64,000 bases of DNA from Christiangramia salexigens (lineage in GTDB: Bacteria > Bacteroidota > Bacteroidia > Flavobacteriales > Flavobacteriaceae): the NCBI RefSeq assembly GCF_001889005.1, contig NZ_CP018153.1:2390501-2454500 (forward strand). The letters are read 5' to 3'. Under the pieces are notes generated by a model that was not told the DNA's origin, did no database searches, and was given only the letters and a program-made list of their open reading frames with translations. Positions 44,301-51,383 of this stretch are shown piece after piece; positions within the stretch are counted from its first letter, which is position 1; each line of letters begins with the position of its first letter. The position numbers were made by a program, and so were the translations under genes.

Positions 44301-44710
44301 AGAGAGAAGGCAGTATTGAAGTCGATATTAACGGAAATTTAGTTAATTTGTCTATAGATGAGGTTGAGATCAGCTCTCAGGATATTGAGGGGTGGTTAGT
44401 TGCCAGTAGTGGTAATATAACGGTAGCCTTAGACGTTAGTATTAGTCCTGAATTAAAAATGGAAGGCGTAGCAAGAGAATTAGTGAACAGGATTCAAAAC
44501 CTGCGAAAAGATTCCGGTTACGAAGTGACCGATACTATTGATGTGACCCTGCAAAAAGACGGTATAATCGAGGATGCCGTTAACGAAAATATAACCTATA
44601 TTAAGAACGAAACATTAACTGCAAGTCTCGAATTTGCAGAAGTGGTTAAAGAAGGAGTTGATCTTGAATTCGATGAGATAGCCACTAAATTGTTTATTAA
44701 AAAACATTAA
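41309..44710 (+). CDS. ileS: Isoleucyl-tRNA synthetase, long (type 2) form with GIHH motif
   Basis: Charges tRNA(Ile). At 1133 residues it belongs to the long eukaryote-like IleRS2 class. Order: Rossmann catalytic core, editing domain (about 190-400, with AWTTTPWTLPSNTALTVGP), KMSKR at 681-685, anticodon-binding domain and a C-terminal extension. Odd: the usual HIGH motif reads GIHH (57-60, in GLPGIHHVMARAI), the swapped form reported to give mupirocin hyper-resistance. The gene runs into the dksA-like gene (3-base gap). The lspA gene follows in the same orientation, as in many bacteria. Confidence 0.97.
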   Translation: MSRRFPEYKGLDLPKVAEEILNYWDENDIFEKSITTREGKEPFVFFEGPPSANGLPGIHHVMARAIKDIFCRYKTQKGFQVKRKAGWDTHGLPVELGVEKELGITKEDIGTKISIEKYNEACKNAVMRYTDVWNDLTQKMGYWVDMEDPYVTYKSKYMETVWWLLSEIYNKDLIYKGYTIQPYSPKAGTGLSSHELNQPGTYQDVTDTTVTAMFKAKKDSLPDFLKSEDNLFFIAWTTTPWTLPSNTALTVGPKIEYVTVKTYNQYTFEPITIVVAKDLAEKQFDKKFKKAESVEELESYTKEDKKIPYLIGESFTGKDLVGAKYEQLLPYALPNDNPENAFRVISGDFVTTEDGTGIVHTSPTFGADDALVAKQASPEVPPLLVKDENGNLVPLVDLQGKFRPEMGEHAGKYVKNEYYDEGEAPEKSVDVELAIKLKEENRAFKVEKYVHSYPNCWRTDKPILYYPLDSWFIKVTEFKDRMHELNKGINWKPKSTGEGRFGNWLANANDWNLSRSRYWGIPLPIWRTEDGTEVKVIGSVAQLKEEMQKAVDAGFMKEDIFADFEPGNMSEENYDKVDLHKNVVDGITLVSDSGKPMKREADLIDVWFDSGSMPYSQWHYPFENKEKVENKWRKADFIAEGVDQTRGWFYTLHAIATMIFDDVAYKNVVSNGLVLDKNGQKMSKRLGNAADPFETISVYGPDATRWYMISNANPWDNLKFDIEGIGEVQRKFFGTLYNTYSFFTLYANIDKFSYAEDDVALEDRPEIDRWILSELHSLIEKVDKFYADYEPTKATRAISEFVQENLSNWFVRLSRRRFWKGDYEQDKISAYQTLYTCLETVAKLGAPVAPFYMDRLFRDLNAATGKDKAESVHTADFPVYEPNFVDKSLERKMEKAQTISSLVLSLRKKEMIKVRQPLQRVMIPVLDEEQKQEIQAVEDLIKSEVNVKEIQLIDDASGLLVKQIKPNFRVLGPRFGKDIKLIVSKINQFEASDIAKIEREGSIEVDINGNLVNLSIDEVEISSQDIEGWLVASSGNITVALDVSISPELKMEGVARELVNRIQNLRKDSGYEVTDTIDVTLQKDGIIEDAVNENITYIKNETLTASLEFAEVVKEGVDLEFDEIATKLFIKKH

Positions 44711-44713
44711 GCG

Positions 44714-45097
44714 ATGTCTACAGATGTAAAAGAACGTTACAGCGATGCAGATCTGGCCGAATTTAAGGCTTTGATCCAGCAAAAGATCGAGAAAGCTCAG
44801 GAGCAATTAGAGATTTATCAAAATGCTTATAAAAATGATGGAAATAACGGTACAGATGATACCTCTCCAACATTTAAGGCTTTTGAAGAAGGAAGTGAAA
44901 CCATGAGCAAAGAAGCTAACTCGCAGTTAGCCATTCGTCAGGAGAAATTTATCAGGGATCTGAAAAATGCTTTATTGCGTATTCAGAATAAAACCTATGG
45001 TATTTGCAGAGTAACTGGGAAATTAATAGCCAAAGAAAGATTGCTATTGGTGCCTCATGCTACTTTGAGTATTGAAGCTAAGAATATGCAGAAATAA
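44714..45097 (+). CDS. DksA/TraR-family regulator lacking zinc cysteines
   Basis: A 127-residue protein with a long coiled coil (about 10-90) and a C-terminal DksA/TraR zinc-finger fold. In the YGICRVTGKLI...HATLSIEA segment only C98 remains of the four ligands; positions 101, 119 and 122 are Thr, Ser and Ala. This zinc-free form is the usual Bacteroidetes variant as I recall. DksA binds RNA polymerase and tunes the stringent response. Coupling with ileS (3-base gap) would tie its expression to that of an aminoacyl-tRNA synthetase. Confidence 0.9.
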   Translation: MSTDVKERYSDADLAEFKALIQQKIEKAQEQLEIYQNAYKNDGNNGTDDTSPTFKAFEEGSETMSKEANSQLAIRQEKFIRDLKNALLRIQNKTYGICRVTGKLIAKERLLLVPHATLSIEAKNMQK

Positions 45098-45120
45098 GCC
45101 AGAAGGCTTTTAAAAATATG

Positions 45121-45155
45121 AGCGCCCTTTCTCTATTTGGAATTGGGCGCTTTTT
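45121..45155 (+). terminator. Terminator after the dksA-like gene
   Basis: A 7-bp GC-rich stem AGCGCCC/GGGCGCT (45121-45127 and 45145-45151) followed by TTTTT. It ends the ileS-dksA transcript before the exported protein gene. Confidence 0.85.
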
Positions 45156-45161
45156 AATTCT

Positions 45162-45788
45162 ATGGTGATGCTGAAGGGCTGTTTATGCATGTGGTTTTTG
45201 ATATTTCCTTTTTTGCTAGGTGCGCAAAGGATTACTCAGGAAAATATAGAGGCAAAGGGAATCAAGGCCATAGAGATCAATACAGATGAAGTCTACCAGA
45301 TAAGCATCACAGCGGCAAAAGTCAAGAATATCATATTAAAAACTCATTCTGAAGGCGAGTATTATAATGATATCATTATAAGATCTGCTGTAAGAGAGAA
45401 AAGGCTAATACTCACAAGTGAATATCCGGATATACTTACCGGGGGTTTTGACAAATTAAGTGCGCATAAAGTATTCTCAGTAGAAATTGAACTTATTATC
45501 CCCGAAGATCTTGAGGTTTTTATCACATCCAATATCGCTTCGGTTATAGCTAAGGGGGGTTATAAATATTTTTATGCCGATCTTCAACAGGGTTATTGTC
45601 ATTTGCTGACATTTAACGGTAATGCCACGATAAATACCTATAAGGGAGATATTATTGTAGAAACCCAAACTGGATTAATCGAAGCAAATACCCGTAATGG
45701 TGAGCTTTTAAAACCTTCATTTTTGCCCGGTAGAAATCCACTAAGGCTCAACAGTCTGGATGGAGATATTATCGTACGTAAAAACTAA
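45162..45788 (+). CDS. Exported beta-rich protein of unknown function
   Basis: A 208-residue protein with an N-terminal signal peptide (FLIFPFLLGAQ near 12-22) and a mature part of short strands with repeated turns (NGNATINTYKGDIIVETQTG, LNSLDGDIIVRKN), resembling DUF4097-type beta-helix/adhesin-like folds. I cannot name a family with confidence. ATG 45162 or 45168 may be used. It precedes lspA by 43 bases and begins just after a terminator. Confidence 0.7.
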   Translation: MVMLKGCLCMWFLIFPFLLGAQRITQENIEAKGIKAIEINTDEVYQISITAAKVKNIILKTHSEGEYYNDIIIRSAVREKRLILTSEYPDILTGGFDKLSAHKVFSVEIELIIPEDLEVFITSNIASVIAKGGYKYFYADLQQGYCHLLTFNGNATINTYKGDIIVETQTGLIEANTRNGELLKPSFLPGRNPLRLNSLDGDIIVRKN

Positions 45789-45798
45789 ATAATATTAG

Positions 45799-45806
45799 TA
45801 TTTTTG
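45799..45806 (+). promoter_or_regulatory. Candidate -7 element for lspA
   Basis: TATTTTTG (TAnnTTTG) 25 bases ahead of the lspA ATG, without a recognisable -33 partner. Confidence 0.4.
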
Positions 45807-45831
45807 ACCCGTTTTCAAATAAAATAGATAC

Positions 45832-46443
45832 ATGTCCCTTAAAAAAGCCGGAATAATAATCTTCATTATTCTTTTAATAGATCAGGTTTCCAAAATATAT
45901 ATCAAAACAAATTTTGCTCTTGGAGATGAGGTTGAGGTGTTTGACTGGTTCCGGATCTTGTTTGTTGAAAATGAAGGGATGGCCTGGGGTGCAAAAATTC
46001 CCGGACAATACGGGAAATTGGCTTTAACACTCTTTAGGCTTGCGGCCATAGTAGGAATTGGTTACTGGCTTTGGGATTCTGTGAGGAACAAAGGTTCCAG
46101 AGTTCTTATTACATCTATTGCTCTGATCTTTGCCGGTGCCTTTGGAAACATTATAGACTCGGTTATTTACGGAATCATTTTTAACGATAGCTACGGGCAA
46201 ATAGCAAGCTTTTTACCGGAAGCCGGGGGCTATGGTACAATTTTTCATGGGAAAGTAGTAGACATGCTTTATTTTCCGATCTGGAAGGGGTATTTGCCTG
46301 AGTGGATCCCGTTGTGGGGAGGAGAGTACTTCACATTTTTTGAACCTGTCTTCAATATTGCAGATTCTGCGATAAGTATTGGCGTTGCGCTTCTTCTTGT
46401 GTTTAATAAGAAGGCATTCCCAAAAACTTCTGAGGAAGATTAA
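45832..46443 (+). CDS. lspA: Lipoprotein signal peptidase (signal peptidase II)
   Basis: Cleaves the signal peptide of diacylglyceryl-modified prolipoproteins at the inner membrane. About four membrane segments; catalytic aspartates D144 in GKVVDM and D178 in FNIADSAI, with the GNIIDS motif (105-110). The 203 residues exceed the ~165 of E. coli because of an extra periplasmic loop (about 115-170), a familiar feature in Bacteroidetes. The stop overlaps the convergent response-regulator gene by four bases. Confidence 0.95.
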   Translation: MSLKKAGIIIFIILLIDQVSKIYIKTNFALGDEVEVFDWFRILFVENEGMAWGAKIPGQYGKLALTLFRLAAIVGIGYWLWDSVRNKGSRVLITSIALIFAGAFGNIIDSVIYGIIFNDSYGQIASFLPEAGGYGTIFHGKVVDMLYFPIWKGYLPEWIPLWGGEYFTFFEPVFNIADSAISIGVALLLVFNKKAFPKTSEED

Positions 46444-46856
46444 GCCGCAGTCTTTTCGAAGATCTTTTCGAACTTTTTCAGCTCTATCGGTTTTATAAGG
46501 TAATCTGTAACAAGGTTAAACGATTTTGCGCGTTCAAGATCGCGAGGATCTATGGATGAACTTACCACGTAAAGCGTTATTTTCTTGTTCAGACTGTTTT
46601 TGATCTTAATAAATTCATTCAGGAATTCCCAGCCATCCATAACCGGCATGTTCAGATCCAGGAATATGATATCGGGAAGTTTATCTTCATCGGTAGCATT
46701 CTCCATGATATTCTTGAAATAATCCAATGCTTCCTTACCATTCTTATAGATAAGAAGATTTTCCGAAAGGTTCTTAATCTCGATGATTTTCTTAACCAGA
46801 TTTACGTATATCTTGTCGTCATCAATAATACACGCCAGTTCTACTTTTTGCCCCAT
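46440..46856 (-). CDS. Single-domain response regulator (receiver only)
   Basis: A 138-residue receiver domain without an output domain. The acidic pocket IDDD (11-14), phospho-accepting D67 in IIFLDLNMPVMDG, the conserved Ser near VVSSSID (around 99-101) and K122 in YLIKPIEL are present. It starts 10 bases after the stop of the PAS kinase gene and is its likely partner. Such regulators act through protein contacts or phosphorelays. Confidence 0.94.
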   Translation of the reverse strand: MGQKVELACIIDDDKIYVNLVKKIIEIKNLSENLLIYKNGKEALDYFKNIMENATDEDKLPDIIFLDLNMPVMDGWEFLNEFIKIKNSLNKKITLYVVSSSIDPRDLERAKSFNLVTDYLIKPIELKKFEKIFEKTAA

Positions 46857-46866
46857 TATGATAGAT

Positions 46867-48324
46867 CTAGAATTTTATTTTAAATGTAGTACCTATATCT
46901 AGTGTACTGCTCACAGATATAGACCCACCGAGGGTTTCTACCTGATTCTTCGTAATAAATAAACCAATTCCTTTTGCCTCCTGATTACTATGATGAAAGG
47001 TTCGGTACATCCCAAACATTTTATCGCCATATTGATCCAGGTCTATTCCCATTCCATTGTCACTAACCTCGAGATATTCGCTATCATTCTCGACATAGGT
47101 TTGAATAAAAATGACTGGTTTTCGCCCCGGTTGTTTATATCGGATAGCATTTGTGATTAAATTTAATAAAATACTTTCAAGATACTCAGGTATATAGCGA
47201 ATTTCTTTCAAATCTTGAAATTCAGCGACGATTTTTGCATTTTCTCGATTAATCAGTGAAGAGATCGATGCAAGAACCACCTCAATGGCCTCTTCAAACT
47301 TGATCCATACCCTTTCCTTGCGCAGGGAAGTCTGTATGCTAACGATGTCATTCAGCTGCCTGATGGCTGTGTCCAGATTACCGGAAATGTCTTCTACATT
47401 GGCGAGCAGGTCCAGTTTATCCTGGTCTGTTTTGGACTCCTGCAGAAGTTCCACAATAAGGCTCAGATTGCTGCTATGAGATCTTAAATGATGAGAAACG
47501 ATATGGGCAAAGTTGAATAGCCTTGAATTCTGAGTTGCGATAATGTCCAATGAATTCTGCAGATTCAGCTCATTGTTTTTATTATCATCTATGTTCTGAA
47601 GAACTCCGCGTATCCCTATTACATCCTGATCATCATTATAAACCGGTTTTCCGGTTAGGCGTACCCAAAAATCCCTTGCCTGGAAGGATATCATCTTTAA
47701 TTCCAGTTTGAAGGGAATCCCATATTTTTCACATTTATCAAAGGCATTTCGCATTCGGTTATGATGTTCCGGTGCGTAGAATTTCATCCGGTCTTCATAG
47801 TCGGGCTGATAGTCTCTGGGATATTCCAGTATCTTTTTTGATACATCGTCCCAGTAAATATTCTTATTAACCGTATCAACATACCAACCTCCGGTGGAGG
47901 TCATTTCAGCGGTTTCCCGGTAATAGAAAAAATTTTCTTCTATGGTATATTGGTCGCGTTTGCTTTGATGTATGTTTACAAAAAGTAAGACTGCGGTCTC
48001 CCGGAAATTCTGGTCCTTGCTTTTAAGATTTTTGCATTCAAACCACCGATACTTTCCATTTCCCAACTTCAATTTAATTTCGAAGCTAAAAGGATCATTC
48101 TCTTTTATGAGTTGCTCAAAATGTATTCTGAAGTCGTAGCGGTAATCGGGGTGTAGAATATGATTAATAAAGAATTCAAAGCGATCTTCTCTGATTTCGG
48201 GTTTTCCCACCAGGGAATTAAAATGCTCAGACCAAGCTATCTCTTTTGAAAACAGGTTAATTTTCCAGTAGGCGATATCGAAATCTTCGAGTATGCTATT
48301 TAACTGTAGGTCGCTGAGCATCAA
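46867..48324 (-). CDS. PAS-domain sensor histidine kinase (soluble)
   Basis: A 485-residue kinase with no membrane segment. It has two PAS domains (about 10-125, then about 135-255, the latter with PAC-like GIRGVLQNIDD), a HisKA-like region with H278 in FAHIVSHHLRSHSSN, and an HATPase domain (NLITNAIRYKQ, DNGMGIDLDQYG, EAKGIGLFITKNQVE). The short transcript unit also contains the receiver protein. A cytoplasmic signal (redox, light or ligand) is likely but not identifiable. Confidence 0.93.
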   Translation of the reverse strand: MMLSDLQLNSILEDFDIAYWKINLFSKEIAWSEHFNSLVGKPEIREDRFEFFINHILHPDYRYDFRIHFEQLIKENDPFSFEIKLKLGNGKYRWFECKNLKSKDQNFRETAVLLFVNIHQSKRDQYTIEENFFYYRETAEMTSTGGWYVDTVNKNIYWDDVSKKILEYPRDYQPDYEDRMKFYAPEHHNRMRNAFDKCEKYGIPFKLELKMISFQARDFWVRLTGKPVYNDDQDVIGIRGVLQNIDDNKNNELNLQNSLDIIATQNSRLFNFAHIVSHHLRSHSSNLSLIVELLQESKTDQDKLDLLANVEDISGNLDTAIRQLNDIVSIQTSLRKERVWIKFEEAIEVVLASISSLINRENAKIVAEFQDLKEIRYIPEYLESILLNLITNAIRYKQPGRKPVIFIQTYVENDSEYLEVSDNGMGIDLDQYGDKMFGMYRTFHHSNQEAKGIGLFITKNQVETLGGSISVSSTLDIGTTFKIKF

Positions 48325-48378
48325 ACTTATTAAGTATGGTTAAAAATACAGGATTAACCTTATTCAAACAAATAATAT

Positions 48379-48948
48379 TTATTTGTAAAAATTATACACC
48401 TTTTCCGGTGTTATACAGTAGTTTAAAGGGATATCGCTATAATAAATTTCATTGATCTGTTCGATAGGCTCAAAAAAAGATAGACCAATTTTAAGTATGT
48501 TCGGCTTACAACCGGCTAAAAACTTGTCGTAGAAGCCTTTTCCGTAGCCAACTCTATGGCCTTCTTTATCAAAGGCTAATAAGGGAATAAAAACAATCTC
48601 CAGCTTATCAGAATTGATCTCGATACCCTCTTCAGGTTCGGGAATATTCCATTTGTTTTTCCTGATTACGGTTCGATCTGTCAATAAGTAATTCTTTAAA
48701 GTTCCGCTATCGATTTCGGTTTTTGGAATGATCACCTCTTTATCTTTTCCCTGAAGGATATGCAGTAAAAATTCGGTATTCACCTCTTTTTGTTCTGCAA
48801 TACTTAAAAAGATATGATAGTAACTAAAGTCCCAAATGGGTAATTCAAGGGCTTTGTTGGCGATCTTTAGACTAAGCTCATCGATCTCGTTTTCGCTTAA
48901 TTTATTCCTAAGCTCTTTATATTTTTTTCGCAGATCACTCTTCTTCAT
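48379..48948 (-). CDS. 5-formyltetrahydrofolate cyclo-ligase
   Basis: Converts 5-formyl-THF to 5,10-methenyl-THF using ATP. The 189-residue protein starts MKKSDLRKKYKELR (ATG 48948; an upstream in-frame ATG at 49023 lies inside the previous gene). It has the folate-binding IIPKTEID-like segment, FIPLLAFDKEGHRVGYGKGFYDKFL and the late SFFEPI. The gene overlaps the end of the zinc hydrolase gene by 14 bases, so co-transcription is likely. No functional link to that cluster is known. Confidence 0.92.
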   Translation of the reverse strand: MKKSDLRKKYKELRNKLSENEIDELSLKIANKALELPIWDFSYYHIFLSIAEQKEVNTEFLLHILQGKDKEVIIPKTEIDSGTLKNYLLTDRTVIRKNKWNIPEPEEGIEINSDKLEIVFIPLLAFDKEGHRVGYGKGFYDKFLAGCKPNILKIGLSFFEPIEQINEIYYSDIPLNYCITPEKVYNFYK

Positions 48949-49930
48949 GTTCTTCAGATTTTGCTTGCGTAGAAATATGGAATATAGCATCTCCCTGATA
49001 TACGATAGGGCTTTCGTTGACATTTATCACGTAACCCTGACTTGTGGATTTGATCTTATGACTAAATTTTCCATAAGGATCTGTAATCGTGGCGATATAT
49101 TCACCTTTTTCAACGTGTTTGCTGCAGGGGATCTTTACGTGTAGAAGACCGCTATATTTTGCTCTCAACCAGGAGCTATTCTCTATGAGAACTGTTTCTT
49201 TTTTTACATCGGGATAATCGAATTTTGTATTAAGCATATCCAGATGACTTAAAATTCTCATAGCGCCTTCAACCCCATGACGTGCGACTTCCTTGTTGCT
49301 GTCCAGAGATTTCCCTCCTTCAAAAAGCAGAACGGGGATCCCAAGTTTGGAACAGGTTTCGCGATAGGATTTTGTAATAGTTTTGGATTCTATTGTAAAA
49401 GGTGCGCTGAAAATTCGGGCGTATTTTATACTTTGTTCATCCCCTTTTTTAACCCTTATCTGGGGCGCATTGAACCTCGCGGCACCACCGGTATGAAAGT
49501 CCAGGCAAAAGTCGGCGATGGGAAGAATTTTTTTAACGAATTGATAGGCAAATCTGCTGGCCAGAGAGCCGTTCTTGGTTCCAGGGAACACGCGATTAAG
49601 ATCACGGCCATCGGGGAATTCCCTTGCCATATTCAAAAATCCAAAAATGTTTACGATCGGTATACAGATTATGGTTCCTATACGCGGTTTATTAATACCT
49701 TTAGAAATGATCTGGCGAACGATCTCAACCCCATTGATCTCATCCCCATGAATACCTGCCGTTAGAAGAACCACCGGTCCGGGTTTTTTGGCTCTTTCAA
49801 TGATAACTGGAACCTCTACCGAAGTGGTTGTATAAAGCTTGGCCATATTAAAGTTTATGGTCGCCCCTTTACCTGGTAGTACTTTTTCGCCTAATATTTC
49901 AAGAACGTTATTCTTGTCTATGCGTGGCAT
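48935..49930 (-). CDS. AspA/AstE-like zinc hydrolase (succinylglutamate desuccinylase/aspartoacylase family)
   Basis: A 331-residue zinc carboxypeptidase-like enzyme. Metal ligands: H61 and E64 in TAGIHGDEINGVE and H146 in CLDFHTGGAARF; the substrate-binding FPDGRDLNRVFPG segment and LLFEGGK follow. Family members cleave N-acyl amino acids. A C-terminal beta domain (about 240-331) is like a biotinyl-lipoyl fold (ISSPIVYQGD region). It lies 3 bases downstream of rimK. A role in trimming RimK products is inferred. Confidence 0.9.
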   Translation of the reverse strand: MPRIDKNNVLEILGEKVLPGKGATINFNMAKLYTTTSVEVPVIIERAKKPGPVVLLTAGIHGDEINGVEIVRQIISKGINKPRIGTIICIPIVNIFGFLNMAREFPDGRDLNRVFPGTKNGSLASRFAYQFVKKILPIADFCLDFHTGGAARFNAPQIRVKKGDEQSIKYARIFSAPFTIESKTITKSYRETCSKLGIPVLLFEGGKSLDSNKEVARHGVEGAMRILSHLDMLNTKFDYPDVKKETVLIENSSWLRAKYSGLLHVKIPCSKHVEKGEYIATITDPYGKFSHKIKSTSQGYVINVNESPIVYQGDAIFHISTQAKSEEHEEE

Positions 49931-49933
49931 AAA

Positions 49934-50806
49934 TTATACGTTTCTTTCAATGTATCTTATAATGGTTTTGGCAATATCTTTTCCTGTAGCTGCTTCTATC
50001 CCTTCAAGCCCCGGCGAACTATTCACTTCCAGAATTAGCGGTCCCCGGCTACTTTGAAGCATATCTACTCCGGCAACTCCCAGGGCCATAGCCTTTGCGG
50101 CTTTTATGGCTGCATTTTCCTCTTCATCGGTTAATTGAATCACAGAGGCAGATCCTCCGCGATGTAAGTTAGACCTGAATTCTCCTTCTTTTCCCTGTCT
50201 TTTCATGGCGCCAACTACCTGTCCATCTACCACGAATGCTCTGATATCTGCCCCACCGGCTTCCTTGATGAACTCCTGAACGATCACTCGTGCCTGTAAT
50301 CCGTTAAAAGCCTCGATCACAGATTCGGCTGCATTTTGAGTTTCGGCAAGTACAACTCCAAGACCCTGAGTTCCTTCTAATAGTTTAATGATTACCGGGG
50401 CACCTCCAACATGTTCCAAAATTTCGGAAACATCTTTAGAATAATTAGTAAATACAGTCTTTGGAAGACCTAATCTTGCCCGGGAAAGGATCTGTAAACT
50501 TCTAAGTTTATCACGACTTCTAACCAATGCCTGCGATTCTGTGGTCGTAAAAGTACCCATCATCTCGAATTGGCGCACTACTGCGGTTCCATAAAAAGTA
50601 ATGGAAGCTCCTATCCTTGGGATTATCGCATCGGTATCGTCAAGAAAATGATCTCTGTAGTAAATCGAAGGTTTCTTTTTTTCAATTATTAGATCACATT
50701 TCACAGGGTCTATCACCTCTACTTCATGATTTCTTTTCTTAGCAGCTTCGATCAACCTTTTAGTTGAATAAAGCCTGCTATTCCTGGATAGAATTCTTAT
50801 TTTCAT
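49934..50806 (-). CDS. rimK: RimK-family ATP-grasp ligase (alpha-L-glutamate ligase)
   Basis: A 290-residue ATP-grasp enzyme, homologous to RimK, which adds glutamate residues to the C-terminus of ribosomal protein S6 in E. coli. It shows the N-terminal preATP domain, [18 protein letters not shown] (ATP lid), [21 protein letters not shown] and the late [13 protein letters not shown] with the metal ligands. It overlaps the retropepsin-like gene by 29 bases. Substrate in this organism is not proven. Confidence 0.95.
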   Translation of the reverse strand: MKIRILSRNSRLYSTKRLIEAAKKRNHEVEVIDPVKCDLIIEKKKPSIYYRDHFLDDTDAIIPRIGASITFYGTAVVRQFEMMGTFTTTESQALVRSRDKLRSLQILSRARLGLPKTVFTNYSKDVSEILEHVGGAPVIIKLLEGTQGLGVVLAETQNAAESVIEAFNGLQARVIVQEFIKEAGGADIRAFVVDGQVVGAMKRQGKEGEFRSNLHRGGSASVIQLTDEEENAAIKAAKAMALGVAGVDMLQSSRGPLILEVNSSPGLEGIEAATGKDIAKTIIRYIERNV

Positions 50807-51227
50807 TTAATTTCTTATTGAAAGACACATCTATAAGTTCTGTGTCTACTATAAATTTCTTTGTTAAAAATTTTCTGCCAATTAATACAGGAAACCTCAT
50901 TTCCTGCCGGTCTGAAAGGGAGAGTGAGATCTTGAATACCTTTCCGAATAATTTAATATTGGATTGTACCTGATAGCGTTTTTGTATTAAACCGTTGCTG
51001 CTTCGAACAAAAACTATATCGTAATCTTCAAATTCAAATTTCTTTCCGTTGTAATGTGGGTGCTCCTCATCAAAAAAGGTGCAGTGAAGCACATTATCTT
51101 TTTCTATGATATTTTCGCAATGTATCGAAGAGGTATAGGCACCCGTATCAATTTTAACAGCGATATCGTTAAGTTTTAGGGCGGGAAAATCTGCCTTGTC
51201 AAACCTTCCTATTACGATCTTCTCCAT
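50778..51227 (-). CDS. RimB-like retropepsin-type protease (Zn_protease family)
   Basis: A 149-residue protein of the DUF785/Zn_protease family, in which [17 protein letters not shown] (D/S-T-G-A) resembles the aspartic-protease motif; RimB proteins of this family are linked to processing of glutamylated S6. PVLIGRKFL near the end is also typical. It is the first gene of the cluster, with overlaps or gaps of at most 3 bases down to the AspA-like gene. I do not see a full promoter upstream; a TTACTTTG at 51266-51273 on the minus strand is a near match. Confidence 0.88.
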   Translation of the reverse strand: MEKIVIGRFDKADFPALKLNDIAVKIDTGAYTSSIHCENIIEKDNVLHCTFFDEEHPHYNGKKFEFEDYDIVFVRSSNGLIQKRYQVQSNIKLFGKVFKISLSLSDRQEMRFPVLIGRKFLTKKFIVDTELIDVSFNKKLNENKNSIQE

Positions 51228-51370
51228 AATGCAATATAATAAAATGCCATATAATTAAGATGCTGCAAAGTAACGCAAAGAATATTTACAAAATGAAAAG
51301 GAATAAGGGCTTTCTGAATATTTTTTTAAGTTGAAAATTAAAAAAGTTTAGGCGGCTCTTAATTAAGTTT

Positions 51371-51378
51371 TAAATTTG
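51371..51378 (+). promoter_or_regulatory. Candidate -7 element very close to the uvrC start
   Basis: TAAATTTG (TAnnTTTG) ends five bases before the uvrC ATG, so the mRNA would have almost no leader. The upstream half-element is weak (TTTAGG near 51347). Confidence 0.4.
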
Positions 51379-51383
51379 AAGTA

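Noticed and set aside
48949..49023. Upstream start for 5-formyl-THF cyclo-ligase
   Set aside because: It lies inside the neighbouring gene and adds 25 residues absent from the family.
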